A stretch of 64,000 nucleotides of DNA from Gloeophyllum trabeum ATCC 11539 (lineage: Eukaryota; Basidiomycota; Agaricomycetes; Gloeophyllales; Gloeophyllaceae). The notes below the pieces were generated by a model, which saw nothing but the letters and a program-made list of their open reading frames with translations, did no database searches and was not told the DNA's origin. The position numbers and the translations under genes are program-made. Shown here in pieces: positions 57,937 through 64,000 of this stretch (within the stretch, counting starts at the first letter, position 1; every line of letters begins with the position of its first letter). The stretch is taken from contig NW_006920414.1 in NCBI RefSeq assembly GCF_000344685.1, positions 1,296,677 to 1,360,676 on the forward strand. The letters are read 5' to 3'.

Positions 57937-59169
57937 ATGGGATATGTGCACAAACGCCTCGCGTCCACCGCTGCAAAGCTAGCAGTCTCCCCGTCCTCCG
58001 CCAGGGCATTCCCCCCGCCCGACGCCATCTCCAATCCCAGGGCATTCGACCCCGAGACCTATGCCGCCCTCCAACCACCACCGGCCTCGTCATTAACAGC
58101 CCTTGCGCACCGACTGGGGCTGGGAAGGGTGCTGTCCCCGACAGAAGTGCAGCAGGCGTGCACGCATCCGAGTTTTGTGACGCTGTACCAGAAACACTAC
58201 CCGAATGAAGCGAAGCCGGCGACGAATGGCAACCTTTCTACGGTCGGCAATTCTTTGCTGGGGCTGTTCGCCTCGGAGTACCTGAATGCGAGCTATCCGC
58301 ATCTACCGCTCAGAGTGCTGAAGGCAGCAGTGAGCGCGTATGTCGGCGCCAAGACGTGTGCGAGCATCGCGACAGAGATTGGTGCTACGCCTTTGCTACG
58401 ATGGCATCGAACGGTGCGTTACAATCACACTCATTTCGCGAGACGAGGCCCTTCATACCCGCGCGACGTAACAGACAGCAACCCCGCTGAAGCCCGCCCT
58501 CCTCCTTCCCGACGCCCTCTCCTCCATACCCCGATCCATAGTCGCCCTCGTGTACCAGCACCGGTCCCTACCAATAACGCGCCAGTTTGTCCACGACCTC
58601 TTCCTCAGCCGCGAAGTTGACCTCCGAGCGTTCATTAAATTCCGAGACCCGAAGAAGGCACTCAAGGAGACCGTGGCCAAGTTCGAGCGGGAGAGGCCTG
58701 TATCCCGGTGCGCGAACTGCTTCGCCCGCGAAACATGCCTCAGAAGCTGATCATCCGGCGACTGCAGATTACTCGCAGAGACGGGTCGATTCTCCAATTC
58801 ACCCGTTTTCGTTGTCGGCATATACTCAGGAGCCGACCAACTGGGGGAAGGGTTCGGCACCTCATTAAAAATGGCAGAATTCCGCGTAAGCCCTCGCTTT
58901 GCTCCGCGTCCCCCCTCATATACTCATATCCTTCGGTATGACCTCCTCAGGCTGCCGAAGACTCCCTTCACCGCCTATACCTCACTCGCACGCCGCCCGA
59001 ACAGCTCCGTCTCCCCTCCTCGACCTTCTCGCCATCACCATCCGACCTGTACACGTACAAGCCCCCGAAAGGCTCGAAGCTGGAATACGTCGCGGGTGAG
59101 CTTGGCATGGAGGAGATCGAGTACGCGAGCGGCGGAAGGACCGGGCTGGTCACGCCCCCTTCCAGCTAA
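57937..59169 (+). CDS. MRPL3: Mitochondrial large-subunit ribosomal protein mL44
   Basis: mL44 is an RNase III-like protein without catalysis in the mitochondrial large ribosomal subunit. Four exons (57937-58413, 58475-58707, 58768-58885, 58951-59169) give 348 aa. The start MGYVHKRLASTAAKLAVSPS is a basic, Ser/Ala-rich presequence suited to mitochondrial import. The RNase III fold follows: LAHRLGLGRVLSPTEVQQAC, HPSFVTLYQKHYPNEAKPAT, STVGNSLLGLFASEYLNASY, VLKAAVSAYVGAKTCASIAT. The C-terminal double-stranded-RNA-binding-like domain includes RFSNSPVFVVGIYSGADQLG and LKMAEFRAAEDSLHRLYL. The acidic catalytic residues of true RNase III are not present at the signature, as expected for mL44. Confidence 0.93.
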
Positions 59170-59566
59170 GTGCAGCAGACTCTTGGGGTTCAGTTGTTGG
59201 AGTGTACATTATAGTTGGAGTTAATTGGCTGGCATTATCTGGGCGCAGGCTACCTTGCTGGCTGCCGTCGCGCTTATCTCCGCTCATGACGGGATGCTTG
59301 TTATTATCTACCACGCTAATCGCATTGCTGTCGAGATGGCTTTCTAAAACCTCTTTCCCGGCGGAATTGAGTCGCAATATGTACTGAGATATATACAGGC
59401 TTGAAGGCGGACCGCGTTTGATACTCGAGCGGGATGCCGGCGGCAGCGAAGGGGCGTATCTTATCACGTCCAGGGCGAAGCGTATGGCCATTGATAGCGC
59501 CATTCCCGCCTGCTTACGACACAGAACCTCTAGTGTGAACGCATATAAAGATCATGGGGGCAGCGG
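59170..59566. other. Intergenic, mL44 end / CPS1 start
   Basis: 397 bp. It contains a TATAAA at 59543-59548 and an out-of-frame ATG at 59554. Confidence 0.6.
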
Positions 59567-61658
59567 ATGAATGCCCCATCGTCTTCGACGCCCTCCCCGA
59601 CGATGAAGGTCTTGAAGGAAGAGCTGCCCCCTCCGACGTCGACCGCGTCCACCAAGCGTCCTGGCCGAGCTGCGTTCAAGAGGGCTCTTGTGGTCCCTCT
59701 GGTAGTCGGTGCTTACTTCCTGGGCAGGCGTTCCTTGTCTTTGAACCCTTCGTGGCCGTTACCTGCCCTGGAGGACGTGTTTGCAGGCGATGCGAACGCG
59801 GACGCGGCCCTGTGTCCTCAGGCGACGCCCCTGGTGCCCGAGAAGCACAGTGAGCTCTGGCAGAGCTTGGGGAGCAGCTACGGGACGGATGAGTTCTTGA
59901 AGAAGGCAGTGGATAACTTGGGAGGCGCAGTTCGCGTGCCGTACGTTCTGGCGGGTGTTACTCTACCTATCGCTGCGTCTAACGCCTACATGCAGAACGG
60001 AGTCCTTCGACAAGATGGATGAGGTCGGGAAGGATCCCCGATGGGAAGTCTTCGGGCCGTTCCACAACTACTTGCTCAAGACGTTTCCCCTCGTCCACTC
60101 TACTCTCTCCCTGACGAAAGTCAACACCTACGGACTTGCGTACGAGTGGACAGGGTCGGACAAGTCCCTGAAGCCTCTGCTCCTCGCTGCACACCAGGGT
60201 CTGTCCATATCACCACAAAATCGTCTAGTGTCACAGCTGATGATACCTCCACCTGCGCAGACGTCGTCCCGGTCGATCCCACTACCGTAGACCAATGGGC
60301 GCACCCTCCCTTCTCCGGCTACTTCGACGGGAGTCGCATCTGGGGCCGCGGCTCCTCCGACGACAAGAGCGGGCTCATCGGGATCCTCACCACCCTCGAG
60401 ACCCTCATCTCCAAGGGCTGGAAGCCCACGCGCACCATCGTGCTCTCGTTCGGCTTCGACGAGGAGGCGAGCGGGCTGCACGGCGCTTCCGCTCTGGGCA
60501 AGTACCTCGAGGGCGCGTACGGCGAGAACGCGTTCGCCATGATCGTCGACGAGGGCGGAGGATTTGGCGAGCAGAAGGGCGCCGTTCTCGCGGTGCCTGG
60601 GATCGGCGAGAAGGGCTACCTCGACACTCGCGTCGAGGTGACCTCCCCCGGTGGACACTCGAGTATCCCGCCACCGCACACCACCATCGGTATCCTCGCC
60701 CAGTTGTTGGTGCAGTACGAAGCCAATCCCTACAAGGTCGAGTTGAACCGCGCCACACCCGTGTACGGCTTTTTCCAGTGTCTCGCTGCGCACGCCCCAC
60801 AAATTCCCTCTTCGCTCAAGAAGAGTCTGAAGAAATCCGTGAGCTCGGACAAGGCACTGAAGGAGGCGGAGAAGGAGCTCTTCAAGGACCCGATATTGAA
60901 GAACCTGGCAGGGACCACGCAAGCTATCGACTTGATCGACGGAGGTGTGAAGACGAACGCCTTGCCAGAGAGAGCCTGGGCCGTGGTCAACCACCGGATT
61001 GCCACGGAAAGGTATGCTACTCCCGTCAACTATCCCTGAATCATATGTTGACTCTATCCCATCACCCAAGCTCAGTAGCCGGCGCGAAAGCCCATGACAC
61101 GGCTCTCTTGAGGGAGCTCGCAAAGCAGTTCAACCTCTCGTACACCGCTTTCGGTGAAACCATCACTTCGGAACCTTCCTATGGCACCTTGACGCTCTCT
61201 GATGCTTGGGGAGCTGCCTTGGAACCCGCTCCCATCACGCCTACCGGCCCCGATGCAGCAGCATACCAGATTCTGAGCGGCACAATTAAGGCCACCTACA
61301 ATACGCATCGTTCCTTGAAGGATGACGGCATCGTAGTTGCCCCGGGTATCATGACAGGAAATACTGGTGAGAACATTGAAGTCCACCCATCAGATTGTCA
61401 AGGCTAAGGCTTCATTGACCTCAGATACTCGATATTACTGGAAGTTGACTGAGAATATCTTCCGATACAATCACCACAACCAGGGCTCCGGCAAGGCACT
61501 TTCAGGTGTTCATACCGTCAACGAGAGTGAGTGGTTTGACACAGTGAATTTGGACTTGCTGACATCCAAGCCAAGGCATCCCGATCGACGCCTTCATTGA
61601 AATGATCCGATTCTTCACCACTCTGATTCTCAATGTGGACGAGTCGACGGCGTTGTAA
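59567..61658 (+). CDS. CPS1: Carboxypeptidase S, M20 metallopeptidase
   Basis: Cps1 is a vacuolar zinc carboxypeptidase that releases C-terminal residues from small peptides. It has an N-terminal anchor FKRALVVPLVVGAYFLG. M20 metal ligands are visible: LLLAAHQ joined to DVVPVDP (His), WGRGSSDDKSGLIG (Asp), SFGFDEEASGLHG (catalytic Glu pair), AMIVDEGGG and the dimerisation-domain EVTSPGGHSSIPPPHTTIG. Later blocks include TNALPERAWAVVNHRIATER and GIMTGNTDTRYYWKLTENIF, ending FIEMIRFFTTLILNVDESTA. The start at 59567 keeps the longest frame, but TATAAA at 59543 would place transcription start near 59573; an in-frame ATG at 59603 (MKVLKEELPPP) would then be used. Both starts retain the anchor. Confidence 0.93.
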
Positions 61659-62289
61659 AAAAGATCTGGAAGTCGGGATCTCCATGTAATATATGGTCTG
61701 TCGATCATACGCCTTTGATTAAACACTGTTGTACAACGTCATGCCTTGCGTTTTCACTCTCCTCGGAAGATGAACCTTCTTCTCTGGGTGACTCAGAATA
61801 CTATTTGGCATTACACTACTGATACAATCATGCAAAGGAATCCATAGAATGTACAAGTGTTTCCTCCGTGCCTTCAGTGTTACCTGCCAACTTAAGAGTA
61901 GGTCGCGACGTTTCGCCGAGGGTATTGCCCTTGCATTATTATTGGCTTGAGAGTTAAGGTGTTCGGGCACAGGAGTTTTGTCGACCTCGATGCGGTGGAT
62001 GGGATGAACCTTTGCGCGATGCAGGTTCGAGCCGTATGTCTTCTGGGGTAGGGTCCGTAGGAGGCAGCAGAAACGTAGATACCGCGCCAGCTAGGATTGA
62101 CCCCTTTTCAAGCGTCCGGCGCTTGAATAAGATGTGACTTATAGACAGACATTAACCATGGAATTGGTAGCGGGAATGGCCGGTTCATCCGGATATTAGG
62201 CCACCGCCATTCTGGACTGCCATCGAAGAATATTAGCGATGACCCTGAAAGTAGCATGCCTAAGACTCACAAATCAAATCCGTACGTTC

Positions 62290-62765
62290 TCGGTAAAGGA
62301 CACTGCTCAGGTAGGCCGTGAGACAAGACCAGGCTTTCAGGTGGATAGACGCATAATGGACAATCTGAGACAGGGAGACAAAGAGAAGAAAAATGGTTTG
62401 AACGAATGTGAGTGGCGCAGTTTGAGCGGGCCAATTAGGCCAAGGCGTCGGGAGGACAGAGGCAGGATGGCGATCCAGGTAAGGGTGAGAGATAAAGGAC
62501 AGAGTGAAAATGGCTTGAACGAGTGTGGGTGACGCAGTTTGAGCGGCCAACGAGACTAAGGAAGGCTTCAAGAGGATGGAGGCATGGTGGACGATCCAGG
62601 GAAGAGTGAGAAACAAAGCAGAGAAGAAAAATGGTTTGAACGAGTGTGGGTGACGCAGCTTGAGCGGGACAATTAGGTAAGGAATACCTCAAAAGGGTGC
62701 AGACACAACAGATCACCAGGAACAAAACTGGGCTAGAGATAACTTGAACGAGTGTGACGGCAGTC
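62290..62765. repeat. Degenerate ~108-121 bp tandem repeat, about 4.5 copies
   Basis: The landmark GGTTTGAACGAGTGTGGGTG recurs, with changes, at about 62395, 62512, 62633 and 62741, giving steps of 117, 121 and 108 bp. Other unit parts also repeat: a GATGGAGGCATGGTGGACGA-like block and AGAGAAGAAAAATGG. A partial copy precedes the first landmark. Left and right boundaries are approximate. Confidence 0.75.
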
Positions 62766-63164
62766 TTGATACCACAGCGAAGATTTGTAGGAGCTGAAGC
62801 GGACGATGCAGCATTTGGGAAGCCAGCACAGAAACTTTCTATTCTGTACCCATGACAGAATGTCGGAAGCTGCAGAGCGTACTGCTGGAAAAGAAGCCGA
62901 CATAAAAGGAGTGTGGGCTGGTAGAGAGAGCTGCAAGAGGGACCGGCCCATTTTGCGAAGGAGCGGACGCGCATCCAGATGTCGCCATACAGAATAGCCA
63001 TAAATGAGAGACGTGCAATCATCAATCGGTACACCAGGAGCGGCCACATGGTGGACTAGGACGTTGATCACTGTATAGGGATGGGAAGAAGGGGGATGGA
63101 CGCATGGACGAGGACCGAGGCCCTCCCCGAAGGCCAAGGAACGAGGAGGGCGGATGAGATGGGA

Positions 63165-63259
63165 AGACCAAGTTGGGTAAGGGAGACCAAGTTGGATAAG
63201 GGAGACCAAGTTGGGTAAGGGAGACCAAGTTGGGTAAGGGAGACCAAGTTGGGTAAGGG
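63165..63259. repeat. 19-bp minisatellite, 5 copies
   Basis: The unit AGACCAAGTTGGGTAAGGG starts at 63165, 63184, 63203, 63222 and 63241. The second copy has one substitution (GGATAAG); the others are nearly identical, so the array is young or homogenised. Confidence 0.92.
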
Positions 63260-63632
63260 AACGTCGAGGGGATGAGGATGGAGTGCATGGAGGAGATAAA
63301 TGGGAAAGCATAAATATTGAAGGAGCGGACGGGCATATAATGACGTTGGTACCCTGCCAACCGAAAGGAATGTCGTTCACAAGAGGAAGCGCAGTCAGAC
63401 CGGTCAGGCTGTTCTGATAGCAGGCCTTCGCGACGCGAAGAACTATGCAAGGCCCGGTCTAACCAGCACGCCACGCCATGATTCCGGATGAATCCAAACG
63501 TGCAATGGATTGGCTTGTGCCAGGATGGCTTTTCGGGATTTATTGCTTTGTAATTTTCTAATCGGTTGCTTGATGATCATCTCGTTCACTGCGCCACAGA
63601 ACCTGCGGAGACTGCGCAAGCATAGCTCTGAA

Positions 63633-63958
63633 TCAGATACTACGCGGTGCTGTATAAAGAAAAGGAACAATTGGTAACCAGAATAGGGCAAACAGCCGGG
63701 TTTCACTTACCGCTGCTAGTCGTGGACGCAATACGTACACCGTCTTTGCTTAACTTCAACATAATCGTACATACCACCTGAAAGACATCTCAGTTATTCC
63801 AAAACTGATGTGGTGATGTCGAAGAACTCACCGCACACATAACTAGATAAATATACTGACAGTGGGATGGTCAGCGGTGTCAAGCAGACCAAGGCTAAAT
63901 AGATACATACCATTGCGAGACACGGACAAAGAAGCAGATAGGGGTTTGCTTTTATCAT
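63633..63958 (-). CDS. Small membrane peptide, 51 aa, four exons
   Basis: Four exons (63958-63911, 63855-63832, 63777-63711, 63649-63633) of 48, 24, 67 and 17 nt sum to 52 codons including TGA. The introns have strong signals: donors GTATGT, GTGAGT and GTAAGT, acceptors TGTCAG, TTTCAG and ATACAG. The peptide begins MIKANPYLLLCPCLAMYIYL and continues VMCAVVCTIMLKLSKDGVRI, so most of it is one hydrophobic helix with a charged end. Such size is seen in small subunits of membrane complexes, but I match no known one. Alternative exon 4 use cannot be excluded, and transcription is unproven. Confidence 0.55.
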
Positions 63959-64000
63959 TTTTTGAAGGGTTTAGCGATGGGTTTTGCGCGTTTTTTCGTA
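63959..64000. other. Right window edge
   Basis: 42 bp upstream of the small gene; AT-rich with T-runs. Nothing else can be said. Confidence 0.5.

Larger units (their letters stand above)
61659..63632. other. Gene-poor region with minisatellites
   Basis: About 2 kb with no supported protein-coding exon. Two tandem arrays occupy part of it (62.3-62.8 kb and 63165-63259). The long frames across the arrays are products of the repeats. Confidence 0.6.

Noticed and set aside
62020..62040. GGTTCGAGCC resembling a tRNA B box
   Set aside because: No matching A box or acceptor stem within tRNA distance.
62435..63049. 204- and 215-codon minus-strand frames at 62.4-63.4 kb
   Set aside because: They run through the two tandem arrays, and their Leu/Pro/Ser repetition (e.g. 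LGLPYPTWSPLPN) is produced by the repeat units.

Overview
This window is nuclear DNA from a basidiomycete fungus, most likely an agaricomycete. Nearly every protein gene is interrupted by short GT-AG introns of about 45-70 nt. The gene content is eukaryotic housekeeping: condensin, Paf1 complex, SAGA, polyadenylation, ribosome, V-ATPase and U2 snRNA. Several families are typical of basidiomycetes: a DUF4470/TPR protein, a fungal seven-helix receptor and an uncharacterised family at 5.4-6.8 kb. Gene spacing is moderate. I see no operons, no prokaryotic elements, no CRISPR array and no intact transposon.

Layout. 0.5-3.6 kb: condensin subunit 2 (+). 3.9-6.8 kb: two uncharacterised genes (-). 8.0-9.5 kb: a GPCR (-), divergent from LEO1 (10.1-11.9 kb, +). 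12.8-14.7 kb: an ataxin-10 family gene (-). 14.7-17.9 kb is gene-poor; it holds a degenerate inverted repeat and a U2 snRNA gene (17.24-17.42 kb). 17.9-23.4 kb: glycogen debranching enzyme (-), divergent from SGF73 (24.0-25.2 kb, +) and then NBP35 (25.5-26.7 kb, +). 26.9-34.0 kb: a MAP kinase and symplekin/PTA1 (both -). PTA1 is back to back with VMA10 (+), with only 111 bp between start codons. 34.9-37.6 kb: a Zn2Cys6 regulator (-). 38.7-40.4 kb: divergent ribosomal genes RPP2 (-) and RPS15 (+). 40.8-45.7 kb: a LIM-RhoGAP (-). 46.4-50.0 kb: a Gfo/Idh/MocA oxidoreductase and an SLC35F transporter (both -). 51.1-51.9 kb: a small membrane protein (+). 52.4-57.5 kb: the DUF4470/TPR protein and a membrane protein (both -). 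57.9-61.7 kb: mitochondrial ribosomal mL44 and carboxypeptidase S (both +). 61.7-63.6 kb: minisatellites. 63.6-64.0 kb: a four-exon gene for a 51-residue membrane peptide (-).

For eleven protein genes I placed every exon junction and checked that the exon lengths sum to a whole number of codons: CND2, the 390-aa gene at 5.4 kb, GPCR, LEO1, SGF73, NBP35, VMA10, RPP2, RPS15, the 216-aa gene at 51.1 kb, and mL44. The same was done for the 51-aa gene at the right edge. The other multi-exon genes are given as spans with their recognised domains.

No single new system stands out. The most unusual points are RPS15, whose CDS includes exons of 3, 9, 10 and 16 nt; VMA10, whose first coding exon is only the ATG; perfect promoter palindromes that look like real regulatory sites (MCB-type ACGCGT before condensin and the DUF4470 gene, a CRE before the glycogen debrancher, CCG-N8-CGG before the Zn2Cys6 regulator); and the split small gene at the right edge.
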